Source: Megalonaias nervosa (Eukaryota > Mollusca > Bivalvia > Unionida > Unionidae). From it: a stretch of 64,000 nt of DNA. The notes below the pieces were generated by a model, which did no database searches, had not been told where the DNA came from, and saw nothing but the letters and a program-made list of their open reading frames with translations. Shown here piece after piece: positions 8,520-16,655 of the stretch (its first letter is position 1; every line of letters begins with the position of its first letter). A program made the translations under genes and the position numbers. The stretch spans positions 58,235 to 122,234 of the forward strand of contig JAECUM010004309.1 of the NCBI GenBank assembly GCA_016617855.1. The letters are read 5' to 3'.

Positions 8520-9628
8520 ATGTAGAAGGTATTAGCCAGCATTTACTACGATCCAGTCCATCCCGCAGGTTACGGAGGAGTTCAGAAATTGTATCGTGCT
8601 GCCAAAACTCGACTGAAAAGTATCCGTTTACCTCATGTGCAACGATGGTTACAAGAACAAGCCACGTACACCTTATACAACCCATTCGACGAAAATTTTC
8701 CAGAAGTCGCACCCAAGTAGACGGTACCGATCACCAATGGCAAGCCGATTTAGCCGCTGTCTCTCATTTCGCCACCTACAATCGTGGCTACAAATATTTG
8801 TTTTGTGTCATCGACGTCTTTTCCAAATTTGCTTGGGTCGTACCATTGACTTCCAAATCGAGCAGTGAGTTAGTGCGAGCCCTTCAACTGCTGTTGAAAC
8901 AAAGCGGTCGTCACCCTCTTCGATGGCAAACTGACAAAGGTACCGAATTTCTGAACCAAGCTTTCCATAAAGAATTGAAGAAACGTGACATTCATTTTTT
9001 CACCACCGAGAATCCCGAAACCAAAGCTAGCATCTTGGAACGTTTTCAGCGCACCTTCAAAGAACGCATGTGGAAATATTTTACGCATCAACACACTCTC
9101 AAGTACATCGACGTCTTGCCACACCTCGTCCAATCGTACAACCAATCTTACCATCGGAGCATTGGGCGTGGCCCCCAAGAAGTGACTGCTGACAACGAAG
9201 TGGCCGTCTTCGAGCGTCTGTTTGGTACGTCCCCAACAGTGACTGTCCCCAAGAAAGGTGGAGTGTTGGCATCAGGAGATTGGGTACGCATTGGCAAAAC
9301 CAAACGCACTTTCGACAAAGGTTACTTACCCAACTGGACCACCGAATTGTTTCGTGTCACCGAACGTGTGCGTGGCCGTCATCCTCCCGTCTATAAATTG
9401 GAAGACATGAACGAGGAAGTGTTAAAAGGAACGTTTTACTTGCCCGAGTTACAACGTGTGACCAAAAAAGAAGACGACGTGTACGAGATAGAAAGCATTC
9501 TCGATCGAAGAACTCATAAAGTGGGAAAACGACGTGTCAAAGAAGTCAAAGTACGTTGGAAAGGATATCCTCCCAGTTTTGACTCTTGGATCGACGCTTC
9601 GCAACTCATCGACTATAAAAAGAAGTGA
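8520..9628 (+). pseudogene. Retrovirus-like integrase with C-terminal chromodomain, broken at the N-terminus
   Basis: Integrase inserts the element into host DNA. The RNase H-fold core is intact: Asp codon at 8747 (WQADL), Asp at 8933 (TDKGTEF) and Glu at 9038 (SILERF), about 35 residues after the second Asp, as in the DDE family. A chromodomain follows at about 9482-9615 (YEIESILDRR...VRWKGY...SWI), which in other elements guides insertion to marked chromatin. The N-terminal domain is broken: the ATG at 8520 is followed at once by TAG (8523-8525), and the frame changes near 8685 to the one that carries the core. The core frame is open back to 8501 but that stretch is not protein-like. Confidence 0.9.
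9613..9621 (+). promoter_or_regulatory. TATA-like box inside the integrase 3' end
   Basis: TATAAAAAG overlaps the last integrase codons and lies 21 bases before the ATG at 9634. This is close, so its use is uncertain. Confidence 0.35.
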
Positions 9629-9633
9629 CCATC

Positions 9634-10035
9634 ATGCCCTTCAACACAGCCTCAGCTACCGCAGTAACCACTCCTTCCCCCAGTTCTTCTCTGCAAGATC
9701 TACAAAAGCAACCCTTGTGGGTGTGGTGTGGAGAACGTGTGCCTAAAACGCAAATCGTCTTTTTATGCCAAATCTTTGTGGTGTATTGTGTCATCGGTGC
9801 TGCCATTGCCAATTTGAGTTTGCAACAAGGAGACAAACAATTGTGGACCATTTTACTTAGCAGTTGCATTGGTTACGTTCTTCCCAATTCGTCTCTGAAA
9901 TATTCCTCTAACGGAAACAACAACAAGGGGAGTCTTGTGTCCAACGTTAGTTCCAACAGTCACCCTAACCATCCTCTTTTAGACACTCCTCTGACTTCCA
10001 GTGACTCCTCGGACACTAGAACTGTGGAATTATGA
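9634..10035 (+). CDS. Two-pass membrane protein conserved in Polintons
   Basis: The 133-residue protein has two hydrophobic segments: IVFLCQIFVVYCVIGAAIANL (about 40-60) and LWTILLSSCIGYVL (about 70-85), followed by a Ser/Asn-rich tail. The pattern of two helices with a GYVLPN end is one I associate with a small membrane protein found in Polinton and adintovirus genomes between integrase and penton genes. Its role is unknown; an inner virion membrane or entry function is a guess. The stop overlaps the next start as ATGA (10032-10035), showing compact gene packing. Confidence 0.7.
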   Translation: MPFNTASATAVTTPSPSSSLQDLQKQPLWVWCGERVPKTQIVFLCQIFVVYCVIGAAIANLSLQQGDKQLWTILLSSCIGYVLPNSSLKYSSNGNNNKGSLVSNVSSNSHPNHPLLDTPLTSSDSSDTRTVEL

Positions 10036-10942
10036 ACAACCAATTTTACTTAACGTTACCCAGTGACAGTTCCATGGAGGTGTTTCCCAATAACACTTTG
10101 TGCTGTTTCTCGTCCAGATTACCTCAAGCCATCCAAATGGATCACGAAGCCCATTGGGAAGTGGCTTTGATGGAAATGATTCACCCTACACAAATCAAAA
10201 ACATTGTCGAAAATGCAAACACTTTTACGGTAGAAGTTTATGACGAACAAGTGCAACAAGCCATGGATGAACGCGCTAGTGTAGCTGACTTTATGAAATC
10301 ACAAGACCCCAAAACTAAACGAACCACTTATCTGTTGAAAATTCCTGCGGGCTATTATCTTAGTGGTCAACATGTGGTGAACACCATTGCTGACAGGTTC
10401 AATTTCACGTTTGGTAAAGCCTTGGAGAAAGCTAGAAGAAGTGCCACGATCGAGTACCACAAAATAGTTCGTCGCCTAATGATGAAAATTTCAGAGGACA
10501 AAGTATTGTCCATTACATTTTGTCCTGAATTGTATGACATTTTGGGTGGAGACCCCAAGTTGATCAAGATGAGAAACGCAATACCAGCCATGACGGTAAC
10601 TTGGATTTTGCGAAATATTTTCGATTCCCTGTAGAAATGAACCAAGGACTGAACTTGATTTTTGTGTACCCCGATGTGGTGGAGTACAACGTGGTGGGAC
10701 ACACCTCCGTACCGTTACTGCGTGTCATTCCTTTCAAAGTGGATTCTGCCACGTCTGCTGACGAGGAAGGTGGAAACACCTATCACGTTCACCACGAATT
10801 TGTACATCCTCACTATTTGCACGTCAGTAAGTTGTATTTCGACACTGTCAACATTACTATAAAAGGAGATCTGGGACAAAATATTCCATTCACCAAAGGG
10901 AAAGTCACAGTGAAACTCCATTTTCGAAAACGATTACTTTAA
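10032..10942 (+). pseudogene. Penton-like minor capsid protein, single frameshift
   Basis: This is the vertex (penton) single-jelly-roll protein expected next to the major capsid gene. The first frame runs from the ATG at 10032 to about 10600 and contains segments such as HWEVALMEMIHP and KIPAGYYLSGQHVVNTI. The rest continues in a second frame, open from 10601, with LNLIFVYPDVVEYNVVG and a basic C-terminus to 10942. One frame change between about 10590 and 10630 separates the two. Order and sequence style match Polinton penton proteins; together they make about 300 residues, the usual size. In its present state it cannot make the full protein. Confidence 0.8.
10858..10866 (+). promoter_or_regulatory. 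TATA-like box within the penton gene
   Basis: TATAAAAGG, 98 bases before the ATG at 10956. It could serve the pVI-like gene, though the spacing is longer than elsewhere. Confidence 0.3.
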
Positions 10943-10955
10943 CTTTTTGTCAGTC

Positions 10956-11378
10956 ATGTATCCTGTGTACCAAGGAGTCGCTTGACAGCGAGGACATGGT
11001 TTAGGTGATATGCTCAAATCGGCCTTTCGTACAGTAGTTCCCGTTTTGAAACCGATGGTGACACGGGGATTCCACGCCTTAAAAGATGCCGCGTTGACGC
11101 AAGGTAAAGAATTTCTCCAAAATGTCATCATTGACAAACAAAACCCCAAAGAAGCTTTCTTGAGAGCAGGCAAAAATGTCTTGCTTCAAACGGGCAAAGA
11201 CATTTTGGGTCGGCGAGAAACTCCTATAAATGCCCTGGGCAATGCCGAGTCAGGCATTCCTGCTTCCCTGACGCCACAGCAAGGACAAGACAGAAAAAGA
11301 CGACGAAAACACCCTTCAGAGGACTTCACACACCTAGAGCTAGAAAGTCTAAGAAAAGAAAAACCATCCGAGAGTTAG
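10956..11378 (+). pseudogene. Small virion protein, pVI-like, with one in-frame TGA
   Basis: An ATG at 10956 gives MYPVYQGVA, then a TGA at 10983-10985, after which the frame continues QRGHGLGDMLKSAFRT and onward to 11378. A Gly-rich start followed by an amphipathic helix (GLGDMLKSAFRTVVPVLKP) is typical of the small Polinton proteins compared with adenovirus pVI, which lyses endosomal membranes. The C-terminus is basic (RKRRRKHP). An internal ATG at 11010 could still yield 122 residues that lack the N-terminus. It lies between penton and major capsid genes, the expected place. Confidence 0.65.
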
Positions 11379-11403
11379 ACGTTTTGATTATTAAAAAAAG
11401 AAA

Positions 11404-12723
11404 ATGATGCACCGAGAGTCTTGTGCTTGTTCCAAGTCGGAACTGGATCTGTTTGCCATGCCACCCACCATGATGACGATGCAAGAATCCCAATGGGTCG
11501 AATTTCATCCCGTCTCCTCTTTGGTGGATTCCGCTCCCATCGAGTTTGAAATCAAAGGACAGCCCGAAGATTGCATCGATCTGAATAATAGTTACTTGTA
11601 TCTAAAGCTGAAAGTGATCAAAACCGACAACACCAACCCGGGAGCAAATGCCAGAGTAGTTCCCGTCAACAATTTCATGCATTCCTTGTTCAGCGAAGTG
11701 GATTTGTACTTGAATAACAAACTGGTCAGCAGCAGACTGGATACTTACCCTTACCGAGCGTACCTAGAAAATCTCTTGACATACGGAAAAGAGGCCAAGA
11801 ACACTAATCTGGATGCTTGCGTGGTATGGAAACCTGACACCGCAGGTGAAGACACGTTTAACGACACAGCCCTGACAGCCGATGACAATCCTCACAATGT
11901 GGGTTTTAACGACCGTCGAAAGAAAATCCTGCAATGTCGTAATTTAGAACTGATTGATCGTTTGCATTTGGACATGTGGTTGCAAGACAAGTATTTGCTG
12001 AACGGAGTGGATATTCGCCTGAGACTCAATCGCAGCAGTGTCGCTTTCCATTTGATGGCTCATGCCAACGAGTACAAAACAATCATCCAAGAAGCCAGAC
12101 TTTACGTGCGTCGTGTAGAAGTGTTACCTAAAGCGGGAAACTACATCAGTCACACATTGAGCAGATCGACCGCCAAGTATCCGATACGACGTGTAAAACT
12201 GAAAACGTTCACCATTGCTACTGGACTCCGATCTAAGATCGAAGATCATCTGTTCTAAGGACAGTTACCCAAACGTTTAATCGTTGGCATCGTCAGTAAT
12301 GCAGCCCTCAACGGAGCCCACGATCAAAATCCTTTCCAGTTTAAGCACTACAGAGTGTCCAAGATCGAAGTCAGTCGCGATGGCAAGACCTTGTGTACCA
12401 GACCCTTCGAACCTAACTTTGCCCAGAAGAATTACTTGAGATCGTACTTGTCCCTGTACGAAGCTACCGGAGAACTAGGAACCAACACCAGTCACGGTAT
12501 TTCGTACGAAGATTATGTCGGAGGTTACACTTTGTGGGCCTTTGATTTCACTCCAGACCAAGGCAGCGACGAGGGACATTTCCACCCTATAAAATCGGGT
12601 CAATTGCGTGTGGAACTTCAGTTTGCAGAAGCTCTCACCGAGACGGTCAACGTCATCTTGTATGCCGAATTCGATAATACCATTCAAATCAACAGTTTGA
12701 GAGAAGTCATTCTAGACTATTAG
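11404..12723 (+). pseudogene. Major capsid protein (double jelly-roll), one in-frame TAA
   Basis: This would form the trimeric hexon-like capsomer. The frame starts at the ATG at 11404 and stays in the same phase to 12723 (about 439 codons), interrupted only by TAA at 12256-12258. Recognisable segments include CACSKSELDLFAMPPT near the start, NNFMHSLFSEVDLYLNNKLV at about residues 93-112, YRAYLENLLTYG, and the second half with NPFQFKHYRVSKIEVS. Length and segment order match Polinton major capsid proteins. The stop lies at the junction of the two halves, so the copy cannot make a complete capsid protein. No frame change was seen. Confidence 0.9.
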
Positions 12724-12728
12724 AAACA

Positions 12729-13234
12729 ATGGAAGACTCCTATCCCTCATTGAACAGTAGAGAATCTTTGGACATGGAATGGGAGGATAGCGTGAAAACA
12801 GAACCCCAAGACCAAGACAAAGAGGACGAGGTAGTAGTCAAGTCAAGATGGCCAGAACAAGAACAACATTTAGTGTCCTGTTTTGCCAAACCCCTGGCGA
12901 ATACAATTACGGAATTGACCAAGAAATATTGTTATGGATGTCAAAACGATCATCCCAGTCAAATTCAACACGATAAATGTCTGATGATGAGTCAAGAAGA
13001 AAATTGGACGAGTATCTGGACGACGCTTTGAGTCTCATCTCGGAAGAAGCAGTGTTGCATGAGTGGTATAAAGACTTGCGTGATCATTCCTGCCCTCCAT
13101 TGTCTACTCCAGAGATCTATCGCATCGAATCTCTCTTAGCCCAAAGTGCGGAGACGAAGCGAAGAAACGGCTACTTGACAGATCGTTTCAAACAAAAAGT
13201 CAGAATTGAATTGATGACTTATCATTACCTGTGA
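12729..13234 (+). pseudogene. Small Cys/His-motif protein, apparently split by a frameshift
   Basis: The first frame (12729-13031) has an acidic N-terminus and a distinctive CYGCQNDHPSQIQHDKCLM motif. A second frame (from 12977 to 13234) continues with a helical, acidic segment (KLDEYLDDALSLISEEAVLHEW). I associate the Cys/His motif followed by such a helix with one protein located between capsid and protease genes in Polinton relatives, so a frame change near 12980-13010 is the likely cause of the split. If the two are instead separate overlapping genes, both would be intact. Function unknown; the motif could bind zinc. Confidence 0.6.
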
Positions 13235-13259
13235 TAAAAAAAAACAACACAACAAAAAA

Positions 13260-13763
13260 ATGGATACCTGGAAACTTTATTACCTTTTGAACAATAGTTC
13301 GTATACTGCTTCTTGGAATCCTGTCGTGTGCGCTAAAGATGAACTACCTCATCGCAAACCTCAAGACCATCAAGCTTATGTCATCAACACGGACGAAAGT
13401 CATCTTCCAGGAACTCACTGGGTTGCCATCTACTTCCCTCAAGAGGATTGTGTGGAATATTTTGATTCGTATGGATTACCCCCTTTGGAAGACGATATCA
13501 TTGACTTTATGAGAAGAAATGCCCAGACGACACGATACAATAATGTGAAATTACAAGGCACAGATTCCATGGTGTGTGGACAATATTGTGTGTATTTTCT
13601 TCATCAACGCAGTCTTGGATATCCTTTAGAACATTTAGTGACTTATTTTGATCGTCACTCTTCTAGAAACGATGAGAAAGTAGATCGATGGTTTTGTGAC
13701 CATTATGGTTATCTTTTGTCTTTTGTCATGATTTCACAACGTTGTCAACCTTGTCAAAAATAA
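13260..13763 (+). CDS. Adenain-like cysteine protease (maturation protease)
   Basis: The intact 167-residue protease belongs to the adenovirus-protease (C5)/Ulp1-like fold and would process virion precursors. Catalytic residues are all in place: His53 in GTHWVAIYF, Asp69 in EYFDSYG, the oxyanion Gln99 and nucleophile Cys106 in QGTDSMVCG, with Gln seven residues before Cys as in adenain. The length is close to that of other Polinton proteases. The start was chosen at the first ATG, just after a run of A following GATAAAA at 13232. A polyadenylation signal AATAAA follows at about 13801. It is the last of the conserved core genes. Confidence 0.9.
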   Translation: MDTWKLYYLLNNSSYTASWNPVVCAKDELPHRKPQDHQAYVINTDESHLPGTHWVAIYFPQEDCVEYFDSYGLPPLEDDIIDFMRRNAQTTRYNNVKLQGTDSMVCGQYCVYFLHQRSLGYPLEHLVTYFDRHSSRNDEKVDRWFCDHYGYLLSFVMISQRCQPCQK

Positions 13764-13800
13764 TTTGTTTGATGTTATTGTTACTTGTTACTTGTTGGTT

Positions 13801-13806
13801 GAATAA
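13801..13806 (+). terminator. Polyadenylation signal after the protease gene
   Basis: AATAAA lies about 40 bases after the protease stop codon, in contrast to the histone-type hairpins that end the next genes. Confidence 0.5.
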
Positions 13807-13940
13807 AAAATGTTGTGTTTTGAAAAAAAATGTGTCTGTCGTTGTTTTCAAAAAGCACTGTGAATATATGCTCTTTGACTTTCTCTCTATCCCTCACCAT
13901 GACATTCGCTATCATAGCGTTCCGACACTAAAACTGAGAA

Positions 13941-13980
13941 GGGATGTTTTCTATCGCGTCCGCGTTTGAACCATATAAAG
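13941..13980 (+). promoter_or_regulatory. Terminal-gene promoter module, copy 1
   Basis: A block with GGGATGTTTTC, a CGTCCG core and TATAAAG is the most diverged of four copies of one promoter module. The TATA box lies about 50 bases before the ATG at 14026. Confidence 0.6.
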
Positions 13981-14025
13981 CGGGTTGTTCTCCAGTTTGA
14001 CTATCCACTGTTGACTCGTCTACCT

Positions 14026-14501
14026 ATGAACATGCCTTCCAGACTAGCCAAGCTGAACGAAGCTTATGTCAGTTTCATCGTGTCAGGCTAAACCTGATAC
14101 CTAAGCCTGAAGAGATAGAGAATGTCAGGATGTTAGCCATAGCCCAAGACCTAGTAGAAGAGGTCTTCAGAGAGAAAATTAAGAAAGAACAAGAAGAATG
14201 GACTGAGAAGTACAGACTTCAAAAGAAGCAGAGAGAAGAACAGCAGCAACAACAGCAGCAACAGCAAGAACCAGACAGAGGTTTTGTGGACTGTCGAGTA
14301 GACACCAAACAATTCTCTTTCTCTTTCCGCAGAAGCAGGCCGTATCGTATAGGAAAGCCTGTCGCCAGACGGGGACGCAATCTTAGACAGTACAAAAAGA
14401 TTGCCATTACTCCTGTTAACAAAAAAACAGCCCTTTTCAGAGCTACCCAATACTCTAGAAAAGAGATACTAATTCAATTGCCAAGACTTTTAAAATTTTA
14501 A
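14026..14501 (+). pseudogene. Terminal coiled-coil protein, copy 1 (disrupted)
   Basis: The ATG at 14026 is in the same position relative to its promoter as the start of copy 2, and the two 5' regions are alike. That frame stops at 14089-14091. A second frame from about 14130 encodes a charged helix (EKIKKEQEEWTEKYRLQKKQREE), a glutamine run and a basic tail rich in Arg. At its end this frame reads straight through the histone-type hairpin at 14429-14444, which a functional gene would not do; a TAA in another frame at 14417-14419 is near the position expected for the original stop. The gene therefore carries at least one and probably two frame changes. Function unknown. Confidence 0.5.
14429..14466 (+). 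terminator. Histone-type 3' stem-loop and downstream element, copy 1
   Basis: The 16-base hairpin AGCCCT-TTTC-AGAGCT (one C/A mismatch) is followed by ACCCAA and, 13 bases on, by the purine-rich GAAAAGAGA. This matches the layout of metazoan replication-dependent histone 3' signals: six-base stem, four-base pyrimidine-rich loop, ACCCA flank, then the U7 snRNA target. Confidence 0.8.
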
Positions 14502-14676
14502 AGAATAAATAGAAGTGTGTCTATAAGCACTTCGTTTCTTTTGTCAGTAAAAAAATCCACCCTTTGTTTTCTCTGTCTTGTCGAATCGTGCATGTCTGTG
14601 TGTTTGTAAGTAAAAAGTCAACGTGAGTGCTTCTTTTAGGTCCGTGCGTTTTATGTAATAGTAAGTTTTAGTGTCA

Positions 14677-14716
14677 GGGGATGTTTACCTTCACGTCCGT
14701 GCTTCAAGTATATAAA
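14677..14716 (+). promoter_or_regulatory. Terminal-gene promoter module, copy 2
   Basis: GGGGATGTTTACC, then TTCACGTCCGTGC, then CAAGTATATAAA. The TATA lies about 55 bases before the ATG at 14769. It shares this order and spacing with the copies at 16599 and (minus strand) 63727-63769. Confidence 0.7.
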
Positions 14717-14768
14717 TCGGCGCGATCGTCAGTCTGGCTACCCACGTTGACGTAGCAACTGCAACGAA

Positions 14769-15374
14769 ATGAGCAGAATAACGAAACTACTAGAACTCCA
14801 GATGCACCTGGAATATGCTAGGCGGTTGCTAGATGAGCTGGCTATGGAGGCTTTAGCCGAAGGAGCCAGGCTTGAAGAGGAGAAGAAGAAAAAGAAAGAA
14901 GAGGAGAAGAGAGGGATCCTACCTCACCTCATGCTAAGACCTCTGTGTGAGGTCAAGCCTGAGGTGAGGACGCCTCCACAGACAGTAGCAGCACCACAAC
15001 AAAGACAGCCACAGCCTCTGCCACCAGCACCACCAGTACCAAACGCCGCTGTCCCCCAGAGAGAAAAATAGGAGGAGGAGGCATGGGAGGAATTGGAAAG
15101 ACAGAGGCAAGAGTGGGAGCCTCGGCGTCAGCAGCATCATCCCAGGGTGTGGAATAGAAGAAGGAGGGAACAAGTGTTCACTATCCCTCAAACTGAGGAG
15201 TGGGATAGTGAAGCCAATCAACCTACCTCTGCGCTACCAACCACACGCATCAATTGGGAGCAGGACTGGAGCCGGCGATGCGTGTGTGGTGCCCCCCCCC
15301 CCCCTTCCCGGGAGATGTCATCATTAACCAGGTGCAATTGGAGTTCTAAAAGAAACAGCCCTTCTCAGGGCTAG
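14769..15374 (+). pseudogene. Terminal coiled-coil protein, copy 2 (in-frame TAG)
   Basis: The frame starts at 14769, reaches TAG at 15069-15071 and stays open in the same phase to 15374. The N-terminal 55 residues form a charged helix ending in a Lys/Glu run (EEEKKKKKEEEKR). A Pro/Gln-rich linker and then a Trp/Arg-rich helix (EEAWEELERQRQEWEPRRQ) follow. A run of ten C at about 15295-15304 is a likely indel site: a TAA in another frame at 15347-15349, eight bases before the hairpin, is where the original stop probably lay. Promoter, leader and 3' hairpin are homologous to copies 1 and 3. Function unknown. Confidence 0.5.
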
Positions 15375-15396
15375 CCAGATCTCTAGAAAAGAGAGA
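15357..15396 (+). terminator. Histone-type 3' stem-loop and downstream element, copy 2
   Basis: AGCCCT-TCTC-AGGGCT is a perfect six-base stem with a four-base loop. It is followed by AGCCAGA and by CTAGAAAAGAGAG about 12 bases downstream. The stem differs from copy 3 by compensating changes at the base pair next to the stem end (A-T here, G-C there). Confidence 0.8.
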
Positions 15397-15461
15397 CTAT
15401 TCAATTTGCCAATTCTTGTGAATGTAGAGTAGTGTGACTATAAACACTCACTCCTTTACTG

Positions 15462-15462
<1 letters not shown>

Positions 15463-15510
<48 letters not shown>
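15463..15510. repeat. (GT)n microsatellite
   Basis: About 24 uninterrupted GT units at the border between the copy 2 3' region and the minisatellite tract. Confidence 0.98.
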
Positions 15511-15515
<5 letters not shown>

Positions 15516-15589
15516 ATGCGCATTCGTTTGTGAGGATAGTAAATAGGTGTGTGTATTTTATGCTTTCTCGTTCGTTGGTGAGGATAGTA

Positions 15590-16130
15590 GATATGTGTTG
15601 TTTTTTTTTTCTTCTCATCCCGATTGTGTGGATAGTAGATATGTGTGGGGTTTTTTTCTTCTCATCCCGATTGTGTGGATAGTAGATATGTGTGGGGTTT
15701 TTTTTCTTCTCATCCCGATTGTGTGGATAGTAAATATGTGTTTTTTATTCTCATCCCGATTGTGTGGATAGTAGATATGTGTGTTTTTTCTTCTCATCCC
15801 GATTGTGTGGATAGTAGATATGTGTGGGGTTTTTTTTCTTCTCATCCCGATTGTGTGGATAGTAAATATGTGTTTTTTATTCTCATCCCGATTGTGTGGA
15901 TAGTAGATATGTGTGTTTTTTCTTCTCATCCCGATTGTGTGGATAGTAGATATGTGTGGGGTTTTTTTTCTTCTCATCCCGATTGTGTGGATAGTAAATA
16001 TGTGTTTTTTATTCTCATCCCGATTGTGTGGATAGTAGATATGTGTGTTTTTTCTTCTCATCCCGATTGTGTTGATAGTAGATATGTGTGTTTTTTATTC
16101 TCATTCCGATTGTGTGGATAGTAGATATGT
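15590..16130. repeat. Minisatellite with 132-bp higher-order unit
   Basis: Units of about 40-48 bases carry CTCATCCCGATTGTGTGGAT followed by AGTAGATATGTG and a T-rich stretch. Three unit variants alternate in fixed order and the triplet repeats three times with a period of 132 bases (the GGGG of one variant is at 15694, 15826 and 15958). Because 132 is divisible by three, frames stay open on both strands; these are not genes. The same unit appears once in the second Polinton end near 63885-63925. Confidence 0.95.
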
Positions 16131-16590
16131 GTGTTTTATGCTTTCTCGTTTGTTGGTGAGGATAGTAAATAGGTGTGTGTTTTATGCTTTCTCGTTCTTT
16201 GGTGAGGATAGTAAATCGGTGTGTGTTTTATGCTTTCTCGTTCGTTGGTGAGAATAGTATATTTGTGTGTTTTATGCTTGCTCGTTCGTTAGTGAGGATA
16301 GTATATGCGTGTGTTTTATGCTTGCTCGTTCGTTAGTGAGGATAGTATATGTGTGTGTTTTATGCTTGCTCGTTCGTTGGTGATGATAGTATATGTGTGT
16401 GTGCTTTATGCTTTCTCGTTCGTTGGTGTGGATAGTATATGTGGGTGTGTTTTATGCTTTCTCGTTCGTTGGTGAGGATAGTATATGTGTGTGTGTTTTA
16501 TGCTTTCTCGTTCGTTGATGTGGATAGTATATGTGGGTGTGTTTTATGCTTTCTCGTTCGTTGGTGAGGATAGTATATCATATGTGAAGT
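16131..16590. repeat. Minisatellite of about 42-48 bp units
   Basis: About ten units of GTGTTTTATGCTTTCTCGTT + CGTTGGTGAGGATAGTATAT. The reverse complement of the same unit fills 63786-64000 in the second Polinton end, so the array is part of the terminal architecture and not a local accident. Confidence 0.95.
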
Positions 16591-16598
16591 GAGTGTAA

Positions 16599-16636
16599 GG
16601 GATGTTTTCGTTCACGTCCGTGCCTGACGTATATAA
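16599..16636 (+). promoter_or_regulatory. Terminal-gene promoter module, copy 3 (separated from its gene)
   Basis: GGGATGTTTTCG, TTCACGTCCGTGC and GTATATAAC. In the second Polinton end the corresponding module sits directly before the coiled-coil gene. Here it is followed by a 1.5-kb segment and the coiled-coil gene resumes only at 18160. Confidence 0.7.
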
Positions 16637-16655
16637 CGCGGAACGCTCGTCAGTC

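Noticed and set aside
717..12258. Reassigned TGA codon or selenocysteine to explain in-frame TGAs
   Set aside because: TAA and TAG also occur in frame, frame changes are present, TGA is used as a normal stop elsewhere in the element, and no SECIS-like structure was noticed. Decay is simpler.
13742..13969. Small gene after the protease
   Set aside because: The frame starts at a non-ATG codon inside the protease gene and spans the polyadenylation signal and the next promoter module.
15615..16121. Long frames on both strands (148 and 158 codons) across the minisatellite
   Set aside because: They exist only because the 132-bp period is a multiple of three; sequence is a pure repeat with no gene signals of its own.
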